Of a stretch of 64,000 bases of DNA, positions 38,690 through 46,982 are shown piece by piece (position 1 is the first letter of the stretch; each line of letters opens with the position of its first letter). This stretch comes from Enterococcus caccae ATCC BAA-1240. GTDB taxonomy: Bacteria > Bacillota > Bacilli > Lactobacillales > Enterococcaceae. The notes under the pieces were generated by a model. The model was given only the letters and a program-made list of their open reading frames with translations. It ran no database searches and was not told the origin of the DNA. Made by a program: the position numbers and the translations under genes. The stretch is from the NCBI RefSeq assembly GCF_000407145.1, contig NZ_KE136472.1, positions 248,001-312,000 of the forward strand. The letters run 5' to 3'.

Positions 38690-38816
38690 AAACAGACTAA
38701 GAATAGAGGGTAAACCCTGTACCGACCCCAAAAAGTTAGATTTTTAGGTCTAACCTTTTGGGGTCACTACACTTATCAACGGGTGAGTTCCCCTCTATTC
38801 TTGGTTTGTTTTTTTG
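38690..38816 (+). terminator. Large nested terminator after pncA
   Basis: An outer imperfect stem of about 20 base pairs (38690-38710 with 38791-38811) with a T-run at 38809-38815. Its loop is occupied by a second, independent palindrome (38718-38771), described separately. Confidence 0.8.
38718..38771. mobile_element. 54-bp palindrome resembling fused IS3-type ends
   Basis: The two 23-base arms (38718-38740 and 38749-38771) are inverted repeats matching at 20 of 23 positions. The element starts with TG and ends with CA, the terminal dinucleotides of IS3-family insertion sequences, and carries the block GACCCCAAAA. Only 8 bases separate the arms and there is no transposase. No clear target duplication is visible. 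It could be an internally deleted IS or a passive repeat. Confidence 0.4.
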
Positions 38817-38836
38817 ACGACAAAAAGACACTATTT

Positions 38837-38866
38837 TTGTATTAACTAGGCAATCACGATTATAAT
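38837..38866 (+). promoter_or_regulatory. Possible ltrA promoter
   Basis: TTGTAT (38837-38842), 18 bases, then a perfect TATAAT (38861-38866), 45 bases before the ltrA start. Confidence 0.5.
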
Positions 38867-38910
38867 AAAAATGAACGACGATAACTATCAATCAGAATGG
38901 AAGTGATCGA

Positions 38911-40011
38911 ATGCAGGTGCTAAAAAAAGAGGTTTCCGAGTTCGAACTGTTTTATGATTTGATTTTTGCCTATGCAATTAGTCGCATTGCATCAATTTTA
39001 TTTGTTGGTGCAAATCAATTATTTTCTTTCCAAAGTTTAGGTGAATTTTTGATGTTGACACTGGTCTTTTGGACCATTTGGACCTATCAAACAGTTTTTG
39101 CTAATCGCTTTTCGATCAAAAATAAAATCAGTGCATTATTTTTATTTTTTGATATGTTTTGGGTAATTGTTTTGGCTCAATCGATCAATGTTGATTTTGA
39201 GAAGACACATTTCACCTTCGCGGGAGCGACTTCGATTTTATTTTTCAGTATCGCTTTACAATATTATTTAAAAATGAAAAGTACCGAAGATCTTGTGGTA
39301 AAAAAGTTATGTTATCAATTAGCGATTGTTTTATGTGCAAGTGGATTGATTGGATTTATTACTATTTTACCGTGGGGAGCATATGCTATTCGTTTTTCTT
39401 TGTATGCGTTTTCTATTTTTATCACAGCCTTTTTCCCAATTGTCATGAAAAAAGCTTTAGAGGATTTTCCTACAAATTTTGGGCATTTGACGGAACGGTA
39501 TAGTCTGTTTACACTATTATTGTTCGGTGAAGCCGTGATTGCTGTAGCTAGTACGATTGTTTTTAATAAGATAAGTATTGGTAGTGTTTTGTTCTTTCTA
39601 TTTGTTGTCGTGATGTTTCTTTTTTATAATGCAGTTTACAAGTCAGGAATCGATCGGCAAAAATCAACGGCGGGTTTAGTATTGATCCATTCTCATTATT
39701 TTATTTTTGTGGGTCTAGGCTTATCAATCGTTTTATATGAAAATTATGTGAATGGTGAGATCCAACCGCTCTTTTTTTCATTATGTTTGGCAATAAGTTT
39801 GGTTTGTTTCTTAGGTGGAACGCTTGCCAATATGATTATTTATAGTAAACGAGAGCATAACTATTTACCATTCATCAGTAAAAGTGTTCTGTATTTTGCT
39901 GCTTGGGTCGTGGTAAGTTTATTGTTAAAGGATTTTATGATACCATTTTTAGTTGCTAATAGTACATTCTTACTATTTTTACTTTATAAGGTCAAACAAG
40001 AGCTAGTATAG
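38911..40011 (+). CDS. ltrA: Low-temperature requirement protein A (LtrA) family
   Basis: A 366-residue integral membrane protein with about ten helices. The start VSEFELFYDLIFAYAISRIA is the family signature, and LTERYSLFTLLLFGEAVIAV is the second conserved box. LtrA was identified in Listeria as needed for growth in the cold; the molecular role is unknown. It is monocistronic, with a promoter upstream and a strong terminator downstream. Confidence 0.85.
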   Translation: MQVLKKEVSEFELFYDLIFAYAISRIASILFVGANQLFSFQSLGEFLMLTLVFWTIWTYQTVFANRFSIKNKISALFLFFDMFWVIVLAQSINVDFEKTHFTFAGATSILFFSIALQYYLKMKSTEDLVVKKLCYQLAIVLCASGLIGFITILPWGAYAIRFSLYAFSIFITAFFPIVMKKALEDFPTNFGHLTERYSLFTLLLFGEAVIAVASTIVFNKISIGSVLFFLFVVVMFLFYNAVYKSGIDRQKSTAGLVLIHSHYFIFVGLGLSIVLYENYVNGEIQPLFFSLCLAISLVCFLGGTLANMIIYSKREHNYLPFISKSVLYFAAWVVVSLLLKDFMIPFLVANSTFLLFLLYKVKQELV

Positions 40012-40014
40012 ATA

Positions 40015-40064
40015 ATCGTCCAAAAAACGCAGTCGAAAGAAGCAGATTGCGTTTTTTGGACGAT
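40015..40064. terminator. ltrA terminator
   Basis: A perfect 17-base-pair stem (40015-40031 with 40048-40064) followed by TTGTTTTTTT. Confidence 0.9.
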
Positions 40065-40158
40065 TTGTTTTTTCATATGGATATAATCATTTTTATCTTC
40101 TCTTATATCATTGTTTTTTATTTGAAACACTAAGAGGGAATAGGATTTTTCTGCTAAT

Positions 40159-40290
40159 TTAGCTGTAGGAACTTCGATTTGCTCTGAGATGAAAACCATT
40201 TTTTTCCAGTTGCTTCATAATAATTTCTGACAAGTTTCTTTTTAAAGGTAGGAAAATTTGAGCAGCATCTGTGTTAGTGAATGGCCGCAT
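40159..40290 (-). CDS. Doubtful 43-codon ORF after the GIY-YIG gene
   Basis: ATG 40290 lies directly after the stop of the GIY-YIG gene and reads MRPFTNTDAAQIFLPLKRNL onward to RSSYS. A second frame from 40199 continues with protein-like sequence (VFISEQIEVPTAKLAEKSYS). Together they look like one small gene broken by a frameshift. No similarity is recognised and there is no clear ribosome site. Confidence 0.25.
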   Translation of the reverse strand: MRPFTNTDAAQIFLPLKRNLSEIIMKQLEKNGFHLRANRSSYS

Positions 40291-40292
40291 TA

Positions 40293-40568
40293 TTAATCCC
40301 ATTCTTTAACTCCCTGTTCTTGCAAATAAGTGATTTTCTGTTTTCTCGTTAATTTTTTAAACGCATATTCTGCTTTGGTTGCTTCGCTACGGTTGCTAAA
40401 TACTTCAGTATGGATCATTTTGGCAGGTAAACGAGAAGGAAGCCGCGTGTATTTTGCTCCAGTACCACTATTGTGCTCTTTTAAACGCCGTTCAGGGTCT
40501 GTGGTATAACCGCCATAAAAAGTGTCATCTTTACAATATAAAACATAGAAATAATGCTCAGTTTCCAT
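40293..40568 (-). CDS. GIY-YIG nuclease-domain protein (YazA-like)
   Basis: A 91-residue single-domain member of the UPF0213/YazA group. The GIY-YIG core appears as YFYVLYCKDDTFYGGYTTD, followed by the conserved Arg (PERRLKEHN) and KYTRLPSRLPAKMIHTE. Metal-dependent nuclease activity is likely by fold but its biological role is unknown. It overlaps trmN6 by 11 bases, and this pair is widely conserved, as yabB-yazA in Bacillus. Confidence 0.9.
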   Translation of the reverse strand: METEHYFYVLYCKDDTFYGGYTTDPERRLKEHNSGTGAKYTRLPSRLPAKMIHTEVFSNRSEATKAEYAFKKLTRKQKITYLQEQGVKEWD

Positions 40569-41292
40569 ATAGCATCGCCTTCATTTCTGGTGAGTATGTA
40601 TTTTGTTCATCATAAGTAAATAATGGAGGTAATATACGAAACCCTTCTCTTTTCCCTTGCTTGATTCCCTCTATTAATAATGTGTTGGCTTCTTTTCCAG
40701 GTTTAGGATAGACAAAACGAATGCGTTTGGGAGCGATGTTCGCTGATGTCATTGCATGTAAAATATCTAAAAAACGATCGGGACGATGGACCATTGCTAA
40801 ACGACCGTTTGTTTTTAGCAGTTGTGCGGAGACTTCGATTACCTCTGTAAGTGTAGTATGGATCTCATGACGTGCAATTGCTAAATGAGGGTTAGGATTT
40901 TTTTGACTTGTCGGCAATTCCTTAAAATAAGGTGGATTACATAAAACTAAATCGACGGAGTCAGGTTTGACCACGGTTGTTGCTTGCTTTAAATCGAGTT
41001 CTACCATTGTCAATTGTTCGTCTAAATGGTTCAATTGAATACTTCTTTTACCCATATCTGCTAAACGTTCTTGCAGTTCGATTTGTGTGATTTGAGCGTT
41101 GGTTTTACGACTTGCAAATAATCCAACGGCACCATTTCCAGCACAAAGGTCAACGATGGTACCGTTTTTGGGGTATGCAGGGAAATTTGCTAATAAGACT
41201 GCATCAATAGAAAATGAAAAAACTTCTTTGCTTTGAATGATTTGAATATCATCTGCAAATAATTGATCGATTCGTTCGCCAGGTAATAACAT
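40558..41292 (-). CDS. trmN6: tRNA1(Val) adenine-37 N6-methyltransferase (YabB/TrmN6)
   Basis: A 244-residue SAM-dependent methyltransferase. The SAM loop is TIVDLCAGNGAVGLFASRK and the catalytic motif for adenine N6 methylation is LCNPPYFKE. It modifies tRNA at position 37 in E. coli; target specificity here is by family. It is the first gene of the pair with the GIY-YIG protein, and the start follows AAGGAATG. Confidence 0.9.
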   Translation of the reverse strand: MLLPGERIDQLFADDIQIIQSKEVFSFSIDAVLLANFPAYPKNGTIVDLCAGNGAVGLFASRKTNAQITQIELQERLADMGKRSIQLNHLDEQLTMVELDLKQATTVVKPDSVDLVLCNPPYFKELPTSQKNPNPHLAIARHEIHTTLTEVIEVSAQLLKTNGRLAMVHRPDRFLDILHAMTSANIAPKRIRFVYPKPGKEANTLLIEGIKQGKREGFRILPPLFTYDEQNTYSPEMKAMLYGN

Positions 41293-41322
41293 ATAAGGTT
41301 CATTCCTTTAATTTTTCTTGGT

Positions 41323-41739
41323 TTAAACGCGTTTGACTAAGTAATATTTTGTTGTACCAACAAAAGGCGTATCAGCTAATTGTCCAAAAACGTGATAGCC
41401 ATGTTTTTCGTAGAATGTTTTTGCTTGATAATCTTGAGTATTGATCGTAATGAGGTCAGAACTTTCTTGCAGTGCGAATGTTTCAGCTTTTTTAAGTAAT
41501 TGGCTGCCGTAACCACGACCACGATACGCTTTCTTGAGCGCCAACAATGAAATATGTGTTGCGTTCATCCATTTATTCGCTGTGATTCCACCGATATATT
41601 GCTGCTCATCATAAAGGGCTATAGAAAAGCTTGTATTTGATTCAGCTGGAATATTTTTGACCTCTTCTTGATTTTTGGAAAGTAAGACAATCAAGTTGGC
41701 TTCATTTTCATTTTTTGCTAATGGTTTAAATTCGATCAT
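41323..41739 (-). CDS. GNAT family N-acetyltransferase
   Basis: A 138-residue acetyltransferase with motif A ALKKAYRGRGYGSQLLKKAE and the terminal QAKTFYEKHGYHVFGQLAD, followed by a closing strand KYYLVKRV. Substrate unknown. It lies 30 bases upstream of trmN6 on the same strand and may be co-transcribed. The start follows GGAGGCG. Confidence 0.85.
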   Translation of the reverse strand: MIEFKPLAKNENEANLIVLLSKNQEEVKNIPAESNTSFSIALYDEQQYIGGITANKWMNATHISLLALKKAYRGRGYGSQLLKKAETFALQESSDLITINTQDYQAKTFYEKHGYHVFGQLADTPFVGTTKYYLVKRV

Positions 41740-41838
41740 AAAAGGGCGCCTCCAGTTTTTATAACACTCTTTGGTGGAACGAAAGGTATCCTTATATTAT
41801 ACTACGATTAAGATACAGAAGAAACCTTTGAAAAAGAC

Positions 41839-41867
41839 TTGTCAAAATCATTTGTTTTCGGCATACT
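41839..41867 (+). promoter_or_regulatory. plsC promoter
   Basis: TTGTCA (41839-41844), a 17-base spacer and CATACT (41862-41867), 30 bases before the plsC start. Confidence 0.55.
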
Positions 41868-41897
41868 TATAGCTAGTAAAAAGAAAGGAAGAAGAAC

Positions 41898-42518
41898 ATG
41901 TTTTTTACGTTTATGCGTGGTGTTGTCCGTGTTGTTTTATTTATTATAAACGGCAATGCACACTATGAAAAGAAAGACCGTATTCCTCAAAATGAAAATT
42001 ATATTTTAGTTGCTCCTCACAGAACTTGGTGGGAGCCGTTATATTTAGCTGTGGGTGGATCACCGAAGAAATTTAGTTTTATGGCGAAAAAAGAGCTATT
42101 TAAAAATCCGTTCCTAAGCTTTATTTTAAAACATGCCAACGCATTTCCAGTTGATCGGGAAAAACCAGGTCCAAGTGCAATTAAAACGCCTGTTAAAACA
42201 TTGAAAAATACTGATTTAAGTTTAGTGATGTTCCCAAGTGGTACTCGTCATTCTTCTGAGTTGAAAGGCGGAGTAGCATTGATTGCAAAAATGGCTAAAG
42301 TTAAAATAGTTCCGGCCGTTTATCAAGGACCACTGACATTGAAGGATCTGTTTAAGCGTCGTCGAGTGACTGTTCGGTTTGGTGAGCCAATCGATGTTAG
42401 TGACATTACTAAGATGGATAAAGAAGGGATTGCAGAAGTTGAGCGTAGAATGCAAGCGACTTTTGATCGTTTAGATGAAGAGATCAATCCTGACTTTAAG
42501 TATGAAGTGAAAGAATAG
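41898..42518 (+). CDS. plsC: 1-acylglycerol-3-phosphate O-acyltransferase (PlsC family)
   Basis: A 206-residue membrane-associated acyltransferase that would convert lysophosphatidate to phosphatidate. Motif I is APHRTWWEPLYL with His41; the fifth residue after it is Glu46 instead of the usual Asp (HX4E rather than HX4D). Motif III is FPSGTR (112-117) in place of FPEGTR. The rest of the fold is normal, including AFPVDREKPG and KIVPAVYQGP. It is monocistronic with promoter and terminator. Because of the two motif changes, substrate or activity may differ from classical PlsC. Confidence 0.85.
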   Translation: MFFTFMRGVVRVVLFIINGNAHYEKKDRIPQNENYILVAPHRTWWEPLYLAVGGSPKKFSFMAKKELFKNPFLSFILKHANAFPVDREKPGPSAIKTPVKTLKNTDLSLVMFPSGTRHSSELKGGVALIAKMAKVKIVPAVYQGPLTLKDLFKRRRVTVRFGEPIDVSDITKMDKEGIAEVERRMQATFDRLDEEINPDFKYEVKE

Positions 42519-42545
42519 AAAATTTAGCAGTACCATGATCCGTTT

Positions 42546-42589
42546 GAGCTTGTGTATGACTCGAAGAGTTATATTTCAAGCTTTTTTTG
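42546..42589 (+). terminator. plsC terminator
   Basis: An imperfect stem built on AGCTTG/CAAGCT outside and GACTC/GAGTT inside, followed by TTTTTTT. Confidence 0.75.
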
Positions 42590-42637
42590 TTTTCAGACAA
42601 TTTCTATACGTTTGAACCATATATTTCTCTGTAAATT

Positions 42638-42646
42638 TGGTATAAT
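42638..42646 (+). promoter_or_regulatory. Extended -10 promoter of sbcD operon
   Basis: TGGTATAAT, a perfect extended -10 element, 32 bases before the sbcD ATG. Confidence 0.6.
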
Positions 42647-42677
42647 AGTAAGAAGGACTTTTTTAGGTGGTGGAAAA

Positions 42678-43817
42678 ATGCGTTTTTTACATACAGCAGA
42701 TTGGCATATTGGCAAAAAATTACATGGCTATGATTTATTAGAGGAACAAGCAGATGCATTTCAGCAGATTCTCACGATTGCCAAAGAGGAACAAGTGGAT
42801 GCGATTGTTGTTGCGGGCGATCTATATGATCGATCAGTTCCTTCAGTCGAAGCTATCGAGGTATTCAATCGAATGATCGTAGAAATGAATTTACAAGAAA
42901 AATTTCCCGTGTTGGCCATTTCTGGAAACCATGACAGTAGCACACGTTTAGAAACGGGGGGACCATGGTTTGTTCAGTCGAATTTCCATTTGAATACTCG
43001 TTTAGATCAAGCGTTCCAACCAGTAGAAATGGGGAATACTCAATTTTTCTTATTGCCCTATTTTGAACCGATTTCAGCTCGATTATTTTTTGACAATGAA
43101 GAAATTCGGACAATTGAACAAGCAATGAAAGAAGTCGTTACAGCAATGAAAAAGCAATTCAAACCTGATATGTCACACGTTTTAGTTAGTCATTTTTTTG
43201 TAGCTGGTAGTGAAAAATCAGATTCAGAAACCAAACTGATGGTAGGAGGATTGGACACGGTACCGTTGTCATTGCTAGAATCCTTTGACTATGTGGCATT
43301 AGGGCATTTACATGGAAAAAATGCTTTACAAGCTGAAAATGCGCGTTATAGTGGATCGCCTTTAAAGTTTTCATTATCAGAAATGAATCAGAAAAAAGGC
43401 GTTTGGATCGTTGACACTCAAATAGATGAAACAACATTTGAATTTAAAGAAATCGTACCATTAAGAGACGTGATGCAAATAGAAGGTAGCTTTAAAGAGC
43501 TGACGATGCCAAGATTTTATGAGTCGATCAATCGTGAAAATTATTTACATATTCAATTAACAGATCGTGCAGTTATTCCTAATATGATGAATCAGCTACG
43601 TCAAATTTATCCACGAGTGATTGGTGTTGAGCGATTATTTGGTCGAGAAGAGCAACAAAAAAACAATCAAACAAAAAAAGAAATCAAAACCATAGCGCCA
43701 ACAGAATTAGTTGATCAATTCTTTTCAGAAGTAACAGGAGAAGAGCTTACTGGTCAACAACAGGTGTGGGTCAAAGAGAAACTTGCAGATATTCATCAAG
43801 CAGAAAGAGGGAAATAG
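42678..43817 (+). CDS. sbcD: Exonuclease subunit SbcD (Mre11-type nuclease)
   Basis: A 379-residue metallophosphoesterase nuclease. All five phosphoesterase motifs are visible: HTADWHIGK, VVAGDLYDR, ISGNHDS, VSHFFVAG and ALGHLHG. With SbcC it forms the bacterial Mre11-Rad50 complex that cuts DNA hairpins and processes double-strand ends. ATG 42678 follows GGTGG; the longer frame from 42552 crosses the plsC terminator and is rejected. sbcC starts one base after its stop. Confidence 0.95.
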   Translation: MRFLHTADWHIGKKLHGYDLLEEQADAFQQILTIAKEEQVDAIVVAGDLYDRSVPSVEAIEVFNRMIVEMNLQEKFPVLAISGNHDSSTRLETGGPWFVQSNFHLNTRLDQAFQPVEMGNTQFFLLPYFEPISARLFFDNEEIRTIEQAMKEVVTAMKKQFKPDMSHVLVSHFFVAGSEKSDSETKLMVGGLDTVPLSLLESFDYVALGHLHGKNALQAENARYSGSPLKFSLSEMNQKKGVWIVDTQIDETTFEFKEIVPLRDVMQIEGSFKELTMPRFYESINRENYLHIQLTDRAVIPNMMNQLRQIYPRVIGVERLFGREEQQKNNQTKKEIKTIAPTELVDQFFSEVTGEELTGQQQVWVKEKLADIHQAERGK

Positions 43818-43818
43818 G

Positions 43819-46800
43819 TTGAAACCATTAACACTAACATTGAAAAATTTTGGCCCTTATATTGATGAAACAATTGATTTTAATATGTTTGAAGATTCAT
43901 CCTTGTTTTTGATCAGTGGAAAAACAGGTTCTGGTAAAACAACGATTTTTGATGGAATGAGTTATGCTTTATTCGGAGAAAGTTCTGGAAAATTACGCCA
44001 AGGAAAAGAAATGCGCTCTACTTTTGCTGATCCATCGGAGCCAACAGAAGTTCATTTGGCCTTTTCTCATGGAGACTATTTTTATGATATTACGAGAAAA
44101 CCTGAACAAGAGCTTTATAAAAAACGTGGAGACGGTACTCGGACGCAAAGTGCGAAAATTTCATTAATTGTGAAAGATCATTCTGGAAAAGAGTTGAGAG
44201 AATATACGAAGCGTCGAGAAGTGGATAGTTTTATTCAAGAATTATTGCATTTAGATGCGACTCAATTTGCCCAAATCGTTCTTTTACCGCAAGGAGAATT
44301 TCGAACGTTTTTAATTGCAAATAGTAATGATAAAGAAAAAGTTCTCCGTAACTTGTTTGGAACGCAATTGTATCAACTATTAAATGAACAACTAAAGTTA
44401 CAATTAAAGACAGTCAATAAAGATATTGAAACAACACAACAAACGATTCAAGCAAAATTAGATCAATTGTACTGGCAAGAACCCTTGTTAGAAGAATTAG
44501 CTGTAGAACAGCAATTATCCGTATTAGAGCAGCAACAAGAAGCGATGATTAAACAACAAGAAGCAGAAGAATCAGAGCTATCTAGCTTGAAAAAACAAAA
44601 AGAGCAAAAAGAACAAGAGAGGTTTGCTGTAGAAGAACTAGCAAATGAATTTACAAAACAAAGTCAGCTTAAAAGGCAAAAAGAAGAACTTGATCAAGCT
44701 ACTGAAATGATTGAAAAATTACGATATGAAGAGCAGCAACTTCAATGGGTGCAAAAGCATCAAGGAATGATTGAAAAAATCGATGAAAAAGTTAACTTGA
44801 TTTCAACGTATGAACAAGAATTAAGAGCCAATCAAGCCAATCAAGAAACTCAGAATCAATTGATTCAGCAATTAAAACAAAAGCAAAAAGATAATCTGAA
44901 TCAAGTTATTGAAGTAAATCAGGCTAAAGAACAAGTAACAAAATGGCAATTTGAAATCCCTTTGTATGAAGAAAAGGAAAAACTAGCCAATACACTCGAA
45001 AAAGATCAGTCAGAGTTATCGGTTTTAGAAGAACTACTTACAAAATCGAAAGAAAAACAAGCGAATGCTGAACAAGCATATCAAACTAAACTTGTTATCA
45101 TCGAAGGGAGAGCACAGGTTGAAAAAGAACAATTAGAATTAGCACGTCATCAAGATCAATGGCAAACTTTTTTAGAGAACTGGAAAAAACAGCAAGATCT
45201 TGACGTTAAGAAAATGGCCGCAACAGATCAACTAGCTGTGAAAGAAGCAAGCCAAAAGCAAGCAGAGGTCAAGAAAGAAATACTCTATCAACAAGTTGCC
45301 CAACAAAAAAGTCAGTGGGCAAAGATGCAGATCAGTCGGTTAAGTTTATTTTTAGTTGAAGGTGAACCTTGTCCAGTCTGTGGTTCGATAGAACATCCAA
45401 ATCAGAAAGAGCATCAAGAGTTTACATTGGAAGAAATTCAATCTATTGAAAATGAACTCAATGAAATTGAGCAAGCAGCTCAAAAGCAAGAAGCGGATGT
45501 TGCCAAATTACAAACGCAAGCAGCTCAATTGAGGCAGGATGAACAAGAATTACAGAAGGAATTAAACGCCCAAAATGGTAAAGTTAGTTCTTTGCTTGAA
45601 CAGCTACAAGACAAACAAGTTGTCCTCATAAAAGCACCATTATCTCTAGATAAAATAGATCAAGTGACCGCTGATTTTAAACGCAAAACGGATAAACTCA
45701 ATCTTAAGTTAAAACAAATCGAAGCCGCAAAAGATAGCATTATTGAACTAGAGAAAAACGTGGCGGAGCAGCAACTTCAAGTACTTGAACAAGAAAAAAA
45801 TGTTAACCAAAAAAAGCAAGAGCAAGCTATAAATCAAACAAAATTAAAAACAATCTCAGAACAATTAAGTGACAAACAGTCTTCTTTAACTGAAATAATG
45901 GAGAAAAAACAACAACTTGAACAACAAATAGTCCAATGGGAAAGACAAAAACAGGAAATTGAAGAGCAACTTTCAAAGGCACAAGAGAATCAATTGCTAC
46001 TCAAAAATAGTAAAGAACACCTCGCAAAAGAACAAGCTACAAATTTAACGGAAAAACAATCGTTAGAAAAACAGTTGACTGCAGCGTTAAAAGAATCACA
46101 TGTTGAATTAGATGAAAAAATCGTACGGGTTCTTTTGAGAGAGGTCCCTAAATTGGATGCAATCAAAGATGAACTAACTGCTTTTGATAAGAAAAAAGAT
46201 CAACTGACATTCCAATTGGTAGAACTAGAGAAAAAATTGGAAAATAAAACACAGCCGGAAATCACTGGTTTATTAGATGAAATTGAACAATTAAGTGTGA
46301 CACTTCAAAAGAAGGAAGCCAATTACTATCAACAACAAGAAAAAATCCAAGCTAATGAAAAAATTCAACAACAAGTCAAAGAATTAATCGCTTCGATTGA
46401 ACAACAATGGGAAGAAGTAACTGCTTTACATCAATTGGCTGCTACTGTTAATGGTGACAATCCCAGAAAAACCAGTCTTGAAAGATATGTCTTACAAACT
46501 TATTTAGAAGAAGTTTTGAAAGTTGCAAATCAACGTTTAGGTTTATTAACGAAGAATCGGTATCAATTTGAATTGAATCAGGATTCTGGAAGTTATAAAA
46601 ATCAAACGGGACTTGAAATCAATGTGTATGATGATAATGCGGGAAGCTCGCGTAGCGCTCACACCTTATCTGGGGGAGAAAGTTTTATTGCTGCACTAGC
46701 TTTAGCATTGTCTCTGGCAGAAGTAATACAAGAACAGGCTGGTGGTGTGTTGATTGAAGCTCTATTTATCGATGAAGGATTTGGATCTTTAGATGAAGAA

Positions 46801-46962
46801 GCCTTGGAAATGGCAATGGAGGCATTGGAAACAATCGAAAACGAAGGAAGAATGATTGGCATCATCAGCCATGTAAGTGAGTTAAAAGCAAGAATTCCAC
46901 AACAACTACAAATCAAAACGAATGGAAATGGTCAAAGTCTAGTGACCTATCAAATGGCTTAA
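43819..46962 (+). CDS. sbcC: Exonuclease subunit SbcC (Rad50-type SMC ATPase)
   Basis: A 1047-residue ATPase. The N-terminal Walker A is ISGKTGSGKTTIFD. Long Gln/Glu/Lys-rich coiled-coil arms flank the zinc hook CPVC at residues 518-521, and the C-terminal half carries the signature LSGGESFIAALALALSL and Walker B ALFIDEGFGSLD. The start is TTG 43819 after AGAGGG, giving MKPLTLTLKNFGPY. The unusually high glutamine content of the arms is normal for enterococcal SbcC. The gene is followed after 20 bases by the SNF2-type ATPase. Confidence 0.95.
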   Translation: MKPLTLTLKNFGPYIDETIDFNMFEDSSLFLISGKTGSGKTTIFDGMSYALFGESSGKLRQGKEMRSTFADPSEPTEVHLAFSHGDYFYDITRKPEQELYKKRGDGTRTQSAKISLIVKDHSGKELREYTKRREVDSFIQELLHLDATQFAQIVLLPQGEFRTFLIANSNDKEKVLRNLFGTQLYQLLNEQLKLQLKTVNKDIETTQQTIQAKLDQLYWQEPLLEELAVEQQLSVLEQQQEAMIKQQEAEESELSSLKKQKEQKEQERFAVEELANEFTKQSQLKRQKEELDQATEMIEKLRYEEQQLQWVQKHQGMIEKIDEKVNLISTYEQELRANQANQETQNQLIQQLKQKQKDNLNQVIEVNQAKEQVTKWQFEIPLYEEKEKLANTLEKDQSELSVLEELLTKSKEKQANAEQAYQTKLVIIEGRAQVEKEQLELARHQDQWQTFLENWKKQQDLDVKKMAATDQLAVKEASQKQAEVKKEILYQQVAQQKSQWAKMQISRLSLFLVEGEPCPVCGSIEHPNQKEHQEFTLEEIQSIENELNEIEQAAQKQEADVAKLQTQAAQLRQDEQELQKELNAQNGKVSSLLEQLQDKQVVLIKAPLSLDKIDQVTADFKRKTDKLNLKLKQIEAAKDSIIELEKNVAEQQLQVLEQEKNVNQKKQEQAINQTKLKTISEQLSDKQSSLTEIMEKKQQLEQQIVQWERQKQEIEEQLSKAQENQLLLKNSKEHLAKEQATNLTEKQSLEKQLTAALKESHVELDEKIVRVLLREVPKLDAIKDELTAFDKKKDQLTFQLVELEKKLENKTQPEITGLLDEIEQLSVTLQKKEANYYQQQEKIQANEKIQQQVKELIASIEQQWEEVTALHQLAATVNGDNPRKTSLERYVLQTYLEEVLKVANQRLGLLTKNRYQFELNQDSGSYKNQTGLEINVYDDNAGSSRSAHTLSGGESFIAALALALSLAEVIQEQAGGVLIEALFIDEGFGSLDEEALEMAMEALETIENEGRMIGIISHVSELKARIPQQLQIKTNGNGQSLVTYQMA

Positions 46963-46982
46963 ATAGTCTAGGAGGTGAGAAC

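Noticed and set aside
40159-40290. Possible small gene after the GIY-YIG gene with an apparent frameshift into a second frame
   Set aside because: No ribosome site, no recognised family, and the second frame runs into a terminator. Kept only as a doubtful feature.
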